Shown here: positions 34,240 through 44,420 of the stretch, in pieces | How positions within the stretch are numbered: position 1 is the stretch's first letter | Layout: every line of letters begins with the position of its first letter | DNA from: Porphyra umbilicalis | Lineage: Eukaryota > Rhodophyta > Bangiophyceae > Bangiales > Bangiaceae | Assembly: GCA_002049455.2 (NCBI GenBank) | Contig: KV918993.1 | Span: 1-64,000 of the forward strand | Direction: 5' to 3' | Length of the DNA stretch: 64,000 nucleotides | The notes under the pieces: generated by a model | The model's input: the letters and a program-made list of their open reading frames with translations, nothing else | What the model was told of the DNA's origin: nothing | The model's database searches: none | Position numbers and translations under genes: made by a program

Positions 34240-35163
34240 GAGGCCGTCTCCTCCCTACCCCCGTTCCCCGTCTCTGCCCCCCCGGCACCGATCCTCTTTC
34301 GCTCACGACCACGCTGACTCTCGAGTCCGCCGCCCCCCCCCCCATAAATACTGCTTCCCCAAACCGCCTCTGCCTTCCCTCCCCGCTGCTGCCTCCCCCC
34401 CATCCCCCAACCATTTCCGCCGCCCCACCCATATTCGACGGCCGCGGACCACCCACCCCAACACCGACCGCCGCCACCCGCCTCCCGCCACCGACGGCCC
34501 GCCCCCCTGCCGACGGCACACGCGCCGGCATCGCTGCCTCCGACCGCCGGTGAGGGCGGCGGCTAGCGACTGGGGCGGCGGCGACGGCTGGGGCGGCGCC
34601 AGCAGGGGGGGTGGCGGCCAGCAGCGGTGGCGGCGCCAGCGGCGGGAGCCGCAGCCAGAGGCGGGAGCGGTGGCAGCAGCGGGGGTGGCGGCCAGCGTGC
34701 CGTGTCGTCGCCTCCAGCCACGGCAGCCCAAGGCACCCCGGCAGGGCGTGCCTGTCAGGACTGGCCATCCTATTCCAGGGGGAGTGGGGGGGGTGGCATG
34801 GGGAGGTCGCGACAGCGAGGGGGGCGGTCCGCGGCAAACCGCCAGGCAGCCTCGGCAGTGACGGGGTGGCGTCACGGCGGCGGGGGCTCGACGCGGTAGC
34901 GCGGCCGGGCGGCGGGGGTTGGACGCGGCGCGCTGGTGCGGGCGCAGGTGGTGGAACGTCGTCAGCGCCAAGGCATTGGGCATGCAGACTTGGCCGTCGC
35001 TAACGCCGCCGCCACCCGCGATCCAACGCAACGTGGCCCCACCCGAGGCGTGGCTGTCAGCAATCGCCATCCGAAACGATCCCCCATACCTGTATCCAGA
35101 TAAGAATGTAGGGTGCGCACCCTACATTTCTATCGTCCTTTAGAAATGTAGGCTGCCATTACC

Positions 35164-35849
35164 GGTGCTCCAGCTGTGGACAGCACACCCCCGGGGGCCG
35201 TCCCAAAATATCCCAATCCGGGCCAGCAAGGGAATGATCTGTCCAGATCTCGGGGAGATCGGATTCGGTCGGGGGCGGGGCTTTTCCCCAGTGGTTTCCC
35301 CAACCCCCCTACTACTTGTTTGAACTTTTCGCTTTGGAGGGATTTATCTGTTTGGGGCATTTGGGGTGGCTACTTTGGCCACCGGCGTTCGGGTTGGGGA
35401 GGAATTTATTGACAGCGGGGACGCCGTCCCTGTCGCCTTTTGATAAAACCAACTGTGCTTTGGACTACGATTCCCCCCTGGGCTTTCCCGTGATCCTCTC
35501 CTCCCGTTGGGGGAAGGCTGGGCTGTGGGTCGATTTCCGGGGCAGTTCCTTCGACGGACCGAGCTGATCAAGAGGTCACTTCGGCCAGACGACGAACCAA
35601 CGTGGTGGTGCTTAGAACCGCTACAGCGTCTCTTATCCGGATGCGGAGGGATTCGCGACTGACAGTTCAGGTGGTTCACCCGAGCCGACCATGACACAGG
35701 AACACGGTGGGGCAACTCGGACCCACACGAACCCATGCTGCCGTCGGCACGAGCCATGCGTCGCACCGACCTCGTAGTCTTGTTTGCTACATTTGACACC
35801 ACCCCCTCCCTCCGTTGCTCTCTGTTGTTATCCTCGTTTGTCAGTCACC
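35164..35849. other. Upstream region of the tyrosine-recombinase gene
   Basis: About 690 bp, including a T/C-rich leader (35798-35849) just before the ATG at 35850. No other gene or repeat was identified. Confidence 0.4.
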
Positions 35850-37313
35850 ATGCTCGACGCCACCGCCGATGGTAGTGCTTTGCATCCCGAGCCCTTGCCG
35901 GTTGCCGAATGCAAGGATGATGATCGCACGTCTCGTCTCGCGGGGACGGCGGACGGTCGGACCAGGGCTGCCTGCCTGACGGGGTGGATGGACAATTTGC
36001 CTGCTCCTGATGCATACGACGCCATTGCGATGGCCAAGAGACCAAGGAGGCGGGACGTTCTTTGAGTAGCTCCAAGGTGCATGCAGGCATGTGGGCGGGC
36101 AACTTGGCATTCTGCAAGCACCGGAAGGTCGATGCTACGAAGGTGGACCCCACGACGGCGGCGCACGTCGCCAACGTTTACAAGTGTCGGCTGAAGAACT
36201 ACACCCTCGGACTGTCAACGTCGAAGCACATATCTGCCCAGATGGGTTTGTATTTCTCCGAGCTTGGCTACAGCGGCCCCTGGACTACCGGTATCATCAA
36301 CGGAGTTCCGTACGCCAACGGAAATCCAAGCGAGAGCAAGGCCGTGACCGACAGCAAGCGCACACACAAGATTTTGCTGGCGGATCAAGGGCGTGTGCCG
36401 GTGCCAATGGACCCGCTGGAGTACGGACACTTGTGTGCCTACTACGACCACTTCCTCGCGTACCAGGACGATGTGAGCCCGACTCGATTGTGCCAATGGG
36501 CCGCTGTCATGGTCGGCACCTTCAACTTGATGCGATTCGACGAGGTGTGCAAGCTCAGGTATGTTTGGGTGCGCTGGATCGCATCTGTGAGCCCACTTGG
36601 ATTGAGGTATGTCGCGGAAAAGCACGCACGGCCGCCCCACCTGGATGTGAGCCCGACACTAACTGGCTACATTGTCCGGCCCCACGTGTCATTGGATGTC
36701 TTTGATACTGGTTTTGCCTCTTTTTCATGTCTCTTGATGCTTCCTTGCTGGGCGGGAAGACGCGAGAATGTGTCAATGACTGGGGATCTCTTTGGTCGGC
36801 TTGCTTTCCGTATAAACATTCAGGTAAAGACAAAAACATCGGTAACCGGGTCAAGGCACTACCTGGAGGGAGCCCCGGGGTTGACGGGCGACCCTCGCGT
36901 CGACCCTGTTCTGGGCTTGGCCATGTTCCTCCTCAAGCGCGGCGACGACGATGGCTACCTGTTCCTCGACTTCCAGCAGGCGAAGGCCGGTTCATGGGAG
37001 TACGACGTAACCAAGCAGATGAAGGACGCTAAGTTTCTTGAAGAGCGTCGAGAGGCCTTCGATGAGGCCGGTGTTGACTCGTACCGCTTTTTGGGCACCC
37101 ACTCGTGCAAGCGCGGTGGGGTCCAACTTTACCGCCTTCTCGGTGTGCCGGACCAGAAGATCAAGGAGCTGGGCAACTGGTCGACTTACTCGGCGTACTT
37201 TGCATACGTGCAGGCCAGCAACAGGCTGTAGAAGCGGTTCACGAGCACTTCACCTCAGGCGGCTTTGGCGGACATCATCATGCGAGGTGGCGAGGTGCCC
37301 GAGTGTATCGTTG
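35850..37313 (+). pseudogene. Tyrosine recombinase of a Crypton- or DIRS-like element, broken
   Basis: Exon 1 opens at ATG 35850 (MLDATADGSALHPEPLPVAE). Near 36045 a single-base shift moves the frame to ETKEAGRSLSSSKVHAGMWA. The recombinase then reads to the first catalytic Arg in FNLMRFDEVCKLR. A 201-nt intron follows (36559 GTATGT to 36759 AG), divisible by three so its unspliced form stays open. The second exon gives RRENVSMTGDLFGRLAFRIN. The catalytic box is GTHSCKRGG (H-x-x-R), GNWS, and the tyrosine in YFAYVQASNRL. A TAG at 37229-37231 is followed by about 27 in-frame codons (KRFTSTSPQAALADIIMRGG) up to a GTGAGT donor at 37314, so the stop looks like CAG changed to TAG. Such recombinases move circular DNA intermediates. 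Frameshift plus nonsense codon indicate a dead copy. Confidence 0.7.
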
Positions 37314-37656
37314 GTGAGTTCGATGTTGACCTCAATGCTCGTTCCAGTGGGAGCTCGTGACCTCTTGCTCCATTTGATGAGCCCATGCGATGTGATCCTA
37401 TGAAGAAGGACGCAGCGCTTGTGTTGGTCGCCGTCTCGCTTGTTTGCTTCCAAGAGTGATTGGCAGGCAAATTGTGTAGCTCTTATCGCCATATTTGTTA
37501 GCAAACACCAAATTGCATCTTTGGCTGGACGCGGTCGATTGTCGGCCAGAGCTGACTCTGGTGGCCAAGAAGTTTTCCGGTCGTGGTGGCCTCTCCCTTT
37601 CAGGGTCAGTTATGCTCGGCCAATAATACGCTGTCGGGGACGCGCTCCGCCTGCGC

Positions 37657-38121
37657 GTGCCCGAGGTGCACCGGGGCGACTTCGATCGTGCCAACGTTGT
37701 CCTGCGAGACATGCACCGGGCCCCGGCCGTCTTCGATGCTACGCAAAGAAATGCGGACTTCGTGACGGCTGAGGAGGAGTGGTGCTGGCGGTCAAGCTAC
37801 ATCGCGTCATTGATCGCAATCGCAGCTCACAAGGCCGGCAGCATCATCGTTTGTGTCGCTACAAAGGGGCAGACTGAAACGCTTGCTGATGAGCTAAGGT
37901 CCTCGGGTCGTGCTCGGCATGCGCGGCTCGGGTGGGCCTTGCCCGCGGTGTACGCATACCGTGCAGGCCGTCGTGATCGGGCCGCTGTTGAGCGGTTCCG
38001 CAACTGCCCCTTAACTTTGGCGGCTTTACCTTACGCCTACCTTGTGCCTGGTACGCGCGGGCCATCGCCACAAGGATCTCGTGGAGGTCCGCTCCGTGTC
38101 TCTTCGCGTTCCGCTTCTTAG
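37657..38121 (+). other. Open frame of unknown function after the recombinase
   Basis: The frame reads GDALRLRVPEVHRGDFDRAN upstream of its first possible start and continues EEEWCWRSSYIASLIAIAAH and IIVCVATKGQTETLADELRS. It is protein-like rather than compositional, but has no ATG and no clear family. The part IIV.VATK....LADEL....RDRAAVERFRN faintly recalls the C-terminal lobe of SF2 helicases; I do not trust it as an assignment. A second open frame in another phase follows to 38644 and may be its continuation through an intron. Probably part of the same mobile element. Confidence 0.3.
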
Positions 38122-38644
38122 TCTGGACGTATCTGGACCCGCCGCCGTGCACGTTGCTGTCCGTGAGCTCTCTCGTTGCAGCTCAGTCGTTGTCGACAGT
38201 ACCGAGGCGTTCTCCTCGCTGAACCCACTCGCCTTCCTCAGTGCATTCACTCCCGACAACGCAGCTGCACGAGTAGCCCGTATGTCTCACGGAGATGTCA
38301 CCAAGAAAAGGGCTACGCGGAACGCAGCCGCACTGTTCGTCCAAGCCAAGGGGTGCTTGCATCGCCGCTTGTGTGACGTGTCTGGTTCTGAGGGCGAGGG
38401 GGCCCGTCACGTGGAATACTGCCTGTGCTCCGGGTGTGTGACAGAGGAGCTGTGCCTTGGAACATGCGATCTTTTTAGGAACGAGCAGACAGCCGACGTT
38501 GTGTGTCTCGATGGCTTGCCTTCCTCTCTTGCTTCTATTTTGTTGCTTTCTCGCGTTCGTACCTCTTTTCGTGTTTTATGGTTTGTGTTGGGTCTTGAGG
38601 CCGTAAGGAGTACGCCTGGCCTTCTATTCGGCATGCACATCTAG

Positions 38645-41374
38645 TTTGATTCATGCTCGCGTGCCTGCGTTGTAAAAACAGCTGAGGGGCCACTCAACGA
38701 GACGTTCTTTGTCGCTGCTGAGCCCAGTGACATGGTCTTGGAGGGATTTCAGAGCACGAGCTGCACCTCCGTATGTTTGTGGCATACAAGGAAGAAGTTG
38801 GTGCTTCTGTGCCAAATGGTTAACAAATTAGACGGCAAGTAAAGCTGTAGTTGAATGGTAGCAAAGTGGGTGCCCGTCATAGCAAATTTGTCGCCGTTGT
38901 TATGTTTTATTCTCGGGTGCTGGGGCCATCAAGGCTGACCCGTCGCTGTGTGGTCGAGGGCGAAAGGGTTGGCGTTGTCGCTCCTCTTCGCATGAAGTGC
39001 TAACTGTACACCTGAAGGGGGCGGGCTTTTGCGCGGATACTGCGCGGCGACTGCGTACATATTGGGCATGACTCGCTCTTTCATACGTACCCAACTCCTG
39101 GCCTCTGCCCACACGGCCTCCTCTGAGAGGACAATTACCCGTTGCGAGCTCCCTTCGCCCACTCCGCGTACTGCATTCATGTCATGCACCCCAACGACCC
39201 CGCGAGCCTCAGGGCGCTATCTATCGTGCCGCCTACTCAGCAGGCTCCCCCGCTCCATTCCGGACGCCCTGCGGTGTCGACTGGCGCCATGGTTCAGTTC
39301 AGCACCCCCGCCACTCTTGCCACCAACAAGTCCATTAGATGACGCCAGCTCTGGGCGCTACTTCAGCGCCGCCAGCCCCCGAGTCTGCCGCACCCGGCAC
39401 CTCGCCAGTCGCGCCACGGCCAGAATTCTGCGTGGCGGGTCCTCACAACAATCGGACAAGGTTGCTTCCTGGCAATTCATATGCTCAATTGTACAACCGC
39501 GGTGAGTCTGTCGGTCGTGTTCGAGCTTCCTTCAAGGTACGGGAGGAGCATCAGCACCGCCGCCTCCCGATTTAGGAAACGGAAGCCGATTTACTCGTCG
39601 TCGTTGACGTGCGTCCGGCAGCATGAAAATGTGGCATCCTTGCTCTTCTCAGGGGGTTGACGTCGATGTTTTTCTAGAGCCAGAGTGGTCCTCCGCCATG
39701 CCGGTCCAGGGGGACCTCAGGTCGAAGTCATGAATGGCTTCAGTTCGTCACGCTCGTCCTGGCGGTCGCGTCCCCCGCTGGATATGCCCTTGGGATTGTA
39801 CGGTCCTTGCCTGACGAAACACGCAACTCATGACCTGCAAATTAAGAATTTTAGTCGTTGTGGCAAATCCCGCAAGGCCCTAGAAATACTTTTAACTGCT
39901 ATAATGAGCTGGGCAATTTTCCTCATCTAAGTGGGGATGAGAAAGTTCCAGCTCCGATCGATCTTCATTAGGACAGCGATCGATGGACCCGACCGTGTGA
40001 CTAAGGCCGATCGACATGGTTAGTCATTCGATCAACTGTCAGCACTCGTGCAATCGGCCAGATTCGGGCGTTCCAAGCACCCCCCCCGGGAAGCAGATTG
40101 CAGAGCCTGTAAAGCGATTTGGGTTTCCTGGACCGCACTATCCCCACGATAGACGTGCTCTAAGCGCAACGGCTTGTGTTCGTAGGCACCAAATCAGGTT
40201 TTCTCATTGCGGGAGAGCTGGAATCGACGATTCCGGCTTGGGAACAGTTGAGCACAACCGAGGCATCAATTGATGCCCAGGACCTGGTAGAATAGACATT
40301 CGGGAAGAAGTACGATTCTTTTTGAGCTACTCCGACAGCTGCCGCCTGCGTTTTGGGAATTCCACAGGTGGGCCACCAGGGATGCTGCATTCCGCGGTTT
40401 CACTCGCAATTTGCACGAGTGTAATGATCGTCACCTCGACTGTGGGTCGGAGGTCTGGGAGAAACTCCCTTGGATTGCCCTTCGCCGGCCCCCTGCGGGG
40501 GGGGAAAAAGCCAAGCAATGTATCGATTCCTCGGCATCCCATGAGAACTGGGGGATGTGCCGTACTATAGGACACCAGAGGTCCTACTTGTTTCACCCTA
40601 CTTGAAGAAGGTGAAAGACTACTCTTTCGGATCGTCGCAGCTTCGCCGAGATACGCGAGGTGTGCAGTGTTTCGTTAGGAGGCACCGCCGCGGAGAATAC
40701 CAAGCTCGAGACCGTAATGGTAAGCTAACACCCTCGTCGATATCCGCAGGCTGCTCCGCCAGTCTAAGTTGTTGACGCGCGAGACTGAGTCCTCGGTCGA
40801 CGTCGAGCTGGTCAAGATAAGATCGTCGACCAGCACGGCGTGAAGACGCGGGTCTGGTAGGACCGCGTACTGCATGTTCTGCGCATTTCAACGGAGGGAT
40901 TTCACGAAGTGACACCGGAGAACATCCTTGTGGAGATTCAGGCCCGTTCGCAGACCACTGTCGCAGGCCGTGCATGCATGCACCCGGCAACGTCATTGGA
41001 TGGGGTGTGCATGCCCCGTGCATGCGCGGCCAACATACGCGGACGGACCGCGTATGTTCGATGGACCTTGCACGGTGCATTCTGCCTCCCATTCGGTGTG
41101 CTGGGAGCGAAATCCTAGTAGTTTGTTGTGTAGGGCAATACTTTTTCTATCTTCGGATTGTCGTCACTCCGGAGCGGGGCGTGTGGCAGCGCGACCAGTC
41201 GGGTCGGGACGCAACCGCCAGCACAACAGGATCCGTACCGATCCCCAGACTTGCGCGCGCTCTTGCTCTGCGCGCACGCTGCCCCGCCGGCCTGTACCCG
41301 CCCCCCCTTTCCCCCATTGCCCCCCATTCACCTCACACCACCCACACGCCCCCGGTTGGATATGGCTTTTGAGG
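38645..41374. other. Spacer, probably decayed element DNA
   Basis: 2.7 kb of moderate GC without a supported gene. A perfect 11-bp inverted repeat with a 5-nt loop (arm AACATACGCGG) lies at 41031-41057, and GCATGC-rich palindromic sequence occurs at 40970-41025. A 66-codon minus-strand frame at 40675-40875 looks protein-like but was not recognised. Confidence 0.4.
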
Positions 41375-42944
41375 ATGGCATCCCGCGTCACGGTGGAGGA
41401 TCTGCGCTCTCTCCTGAGCAGTCGCGGTCTCCCAACGCGCGGACGCAAGGCTGATCTTCTCGAGCGCTGTCGTGTGCATGGGGTGGCCCTGCAACGTGCA
41501 CCTGGGGTGACGGCCGAGACGGGAGCATCTCGCGTGCCGCCCCCAGTCGGCGCTAGGGGTGTCAGTGGTGGGGGTGCCAGCGGTGGGGGAGAGGTAGTCA
41601 CTGTTAACACGCCGTCTCAGTCGCTTTTTGTTACCCGTGGGACCACAGAAGGTCCAGACGCATCTTTTCAGGCCTCGATTCCTCCTGTTAAGGGTGCTCC
41701 ACGGGTGGGAGGGGCGGGTGGCGCGGCTGCCGTCGCTGTACCTATGGGCGGACCTCGTGGTGCAGATCGCGCACCCGCCTTCTCCAAGAACGAGCGCGCT
41801 AGGCTGGCACACATTTTATGCACACCAGACGTGGCGGCGGGAGTAATCACATCGCGCGGAGGTATGTCCCGCCAACAGCAAGACGCTCGTCAGTCCCGTG
41901 GAGCTCTCTGGGTGGTTGTTGTGGCGCCGGTTTTCAACGGGTCGGACCTATTCGATGTGCCGGTCGAGTGTGCTGACGGGGGGATCGACCCTATTGTGCT
42001 TCTCACAAAAACTGGACCTCGGTGCATCAGCTTCCGTTGCAAAACCACTGTTTCATTGGCTCAGGGGGGGGTTCATGATGCTGAAGCGGATGTTGCAGAT
42101 CCAGTTTTTGTGAGAAGCACAATAACGCTCACCCGCATCATCGGACCGGTGAGACATTGAAGGCCAAATGGTCTGAGGTATGTAGGGGGTTGCCTATCCG
42201 GACTGTGTGATGCCTCTTGAGTTTGTATCCACCTTGCGTTCGCGGCGTGTGTGGTTATCTTAGCTGGTCAATGTGACATATCAATGACTAAGTCGGTTGT
42301 TTTCGCGGCCGTCCACATTGATTGTGTGCATCTCTGTTGTATCTGCTGGCTTGTAGCTCTCCTCCTTTTTTTGGCGAACCCACAAGGACTTTTCGCGCTC
42401 AGGGCAGAACGACCCCAACCTATGGTCCAGTTTTTCAAAAGGGGATACGTTGCTGGACTATTTGTTCTACCTTTTTAAGGGCAATGACGTTGTGCTCGAG
42501 CTCGTGAGCCCGGAAGTCGGTCCGGCGGGGGTCGAGGGAGACATCCCCCCGCTGGCAGGTCACACGACCCGCACGCAGCCGTCAAATCGGGGAAATCGCA
42601 AGCGTGAAGCTGACATTGGCGAAATGGAGCGGTTCGCCGCGAACGCGGAGAAGATGGCTACCGCCGTCTGCAAGGACGCAGACAGCAGGGAGCTCGCCAA
42701 TCTTTCCGAGACGCTGAAAAATCTCCGTGCGGCCGGCGCCGACCCTCGTTTTATCGCGGCTGTCTAAAAGAAGCTCGAGCGACTCCTTCTGCCGTTGGCG
42801 GAGGATGCAATCTCCCCAAGTCGTGAGGGTGCCTCTGGCCGTGCGGTCGGCGGTGCGTCTTCGCCTACGGGGTCACCACCAGCCGCATCAACAACTCGTG
42901 GGTCGATTGACTTGGGCGGGTCTGAATCGGAGAGCTGTCCGTGA
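41375..42944 (+). pseudogene. SAP-domain DNA-binding protein of a transposon-associated family, broken by a MITE and a stop codon
   Basis: ATG 41375 opens MASRVTVEDLRSLLSSRGLP and then KADLLERC, a SAP DNA-binding motif (residues about 5-33). After a G/A/P-rich linker comes ARLAHILCTPDVAAG and the start of a helical domain. A MITE (41994-42122) interrupts it after ADGGIDP. Ignoring the MITE and one TA, the frame continues NAHPHHRTGETLKAKWSE to a GTATGT donor at 42178. The intron ends TTGTAG (42356) and exon 2 reads HKDFSRSGQNDPNLWSSFSK then GDTLLDYLFYLF. The SGQNDP...GD..L.YL pattern belongs to an unnamed protein family I recall from oomycete and algal genomes. A TAA at 42765-42767 is followed by an open frame (KKLERLLLPLAEDAIS) to a TGA at 42942, so it looks like a nonsense mutation. 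It converges with the Harbinger transposase and was probably its companion DNA-binding ORF. Confidence 0.65.
41994..42122. mobile_element. 129-bp MITE, family TTGTGCTTCTCAC (copy 2), inside the SAP gene
   Basis: Perfect-looking TIRs of about 22 bp (TTGTGCTTCTCAC then AAAAACTGGA), with TA at 41992-41993 and 42123-42124. Nearly identical in sequence to 18026-18153. MITE plus one TA is 131 bp, not a multiple of three, so it shifts the host frame. Confidence 0.88.
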
Positions 42945-43172
42945 GTAGCATGTTTTTGTTGCATCTTCTGGCTTGGTATTGCTGGCGTTGTGCGGACAAA
43001 AATGGTGGCTTTACGACTTGCAATACTCTCGATACATGATTGACAGGCTCCACGATGACAAGTCTGGGGAAATGGGGGCGGGGGGGGTGACGTATGCTGA
43101 ACGCTCATGGTGCTCAGATAAAAAAGGAGGCGGGAATGGAGCACAGTGCAACTCTTTTCGACGCTGCCACAC

Positions 43173-44420
43173 TCAGAACATTGGAGCCACACCTGGCCGC
43201 AGCACCCCCAGACTCTCCACTCGAGCCGTCATGCTCACCCGAATATGGGAGCGCTCCCGATCACGACGCCGACCACGCTGATCAGCGCTCACGGAGTCGT
43301 TCGGTGCCAGAGACACAACCCCTCCAACGCTATCGGTACCGTACGGTGAAGTAGAGCAATCCCTCGCACTCTCGTGTCCTCGGCAAAAATTATGCAGACG
43401 AAAACAGGCGCGAACCAGGCTCGGCCGCTTGGGAAAAGGAACACGGAGAGGCCGCCAAAACACACCCCAGAACCAAGACAACATCCCGAAAGCCTGCTCA
43501 ATGTGAATACGACAGGAAGATAGGTGAAAGTTGTAGCAATCTTTCCAACGGTCACCGCGACCACACCCCGGCCACGGGACTGCCAACACCTCACTCGCCG
43601 CATAAGCCTCGTCTGCCACGATGCAGTGCCCATCCTCCGCCATGGCACGTGTCAGGACGTTGGTCGGATCCAGAAGCGCGCGACCGAGCTCAGTGCAAGC
43701 AAAGGCCGAGGAGTCATGGCTGGAGCCTGGGCTCAAACAGCTCATCCAGCGGAAACGATAGTCGGAATCACATATTGCTTGTGTGTTCAGAGCATAAAAG
43801 CCTTTGCGGCTATAGTAGTCCGCAACGAACTGAACATCCGAGGCAAGCGGCTGCTCTTGCTCTATCGCCACACCATCCAGAGCGCCAACAACATTACCAA
43901 ACGGTGAGTTCCGCCGGGATTGAAATCCCCCGGCGTAGTCCAGCCGCCTCTGGCGATTGCCCAGCCCAAAATCAAACGCAAGCGAGGGGGTAGTGTTCAC
44001 AGCGTCAACAACCTCCCAGAGCGCCCGGTACATGGTCGAAGGATGAACCCCAAAGGCGGCGCAAGCGTCCAAATAGCTCCCTCCTCCGAGGTACCGCAAG
44101 GCAATAGCCGTGCGGCACGCGGGGGACAGTCCACGGCGAGGCAGCCTCGGGCGCAAGCTGTCCACCAGGTCCACGAATGCATCAACAGGCATCCGCATGG
44201 CTCGACAAAAGTGCTCACGATATCGAGTCTGGATGTCGTCCACGGTCAGGGGGATGGTGGAAAAGTGCGGTGGTGCCGGGTCGGTGGTGGCGGAGTGGAA
44301 TCTTGATGGCAGGGGAGAGGAGGGGACCGGACGGGAAAAAACACCCCGTTGGTAATGCATCGCGGCGGCGGCGTCGGTAGCAAACGCCGCCGTCACTGTT
44401 TGCCACGCGAATGGCAACAT
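43173..44420 (-). CDS. PIF/Harbinger (DDE_4) transposase, apparently intact
   Basis: 415 residues from ATG 44420 (MLPFAWQTVTAAFATD). A helix-turn-helix region (about 102-131, RYLGGGSYLDACAAFGVHPS) precedes the RNase-H-like catalytic core. The three expected acids are present: Asp182 in VVGALDGVAIEQEQP, Asp236 in SPGSSHDSSAFACTE, and Glu308 in CRIHIEQAFGMLSWFWGVFW. Also typical is DYYSRKGFYALNTQAICDSD. Cut-and-paste DNA transposition with a 3-bp TWA target is known for the superfamily. No frameshift or stop is seen over the core, unlike the neighbouring SAP gene. TIRs could not be located, so the element boundaries are unknown. The last 60 residues are R/S-rich and nonconserved. Confidence 0.9.
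   Translation of the reverse strand: MLPFAWQTVTAAFATDAAAAMHYQRGVFSRPVPSSPLPSRFHSATTDPAPPHFSTIPLTVDDIQTRYREHFCRAMRMPVDAFVDLVDSLRPRLPRRGLSPACRTAIALRYLGGGSYLDACAAFGVHPSTMYRALWEVVDAVNTTPSLAFDFGLGNRQRRLDYAGGFQSRRNSPFGNVVGALDGVAIEQEQPLASDVQFVADYYSRKGFYALNTQAICDSDYRFRWMSCLSPGSSHDSSAFACTELGRALLDPTNVLTRAMAEDGHCIVADEAYAASEVLAVPWPGCGRGDRWKDCYNFHLSSCRIHIEQAFGMLSWFWGVFWRPLRVPFPKRPSLVRACFRLHNFCRGHESARDCSTSPYGTDSVGGVVSLAPNDSVSADQRGRRRDRERSHIRVSMTARVESLGVLRPGVAPMF

Larger units (their letters stand above)
31989..35163. mobile_element. Foldback-like element with hairpin ends, about 3.2 kb
   Basis: The outermost ends are inverted copies of GGTAATGGCAGCCTACATT (31989-32007, 35145-35163). Just inside, each end folds on itself: the left has a 13-bp stem CCTACATTGAAGG, the right has a perfect 22-bp palindrome at 35106-35127 and a 12-bp stem ending at 35152. 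All share the CCTACATT motif. Further in, 33205-33330 and 34395-34525 are inverted copies at roughly 80 percent identity by eye (shared GGGCGGGCCGTCGGTGGCGG, GGTCCGCGGCCGTCG). So the whole looks like two long arms around a unique core of about 1.06 kb. No target duplication was found and no transposase recognised. Confidence 0.5.

Noticed and set aside
40675-40875. Minus-strand frame with VLVDDLILTSSTSTEDS, considered as retroelement protease or RT
   Set aside because: Only about 65 codons, no second motif, and no LTR or neighbouring pol domains.
38645-40930. Left end of the Harbinger or recombinase element
   Set aside because: No inverted partner of the right-side sequence and no target duplication could be found by eye.
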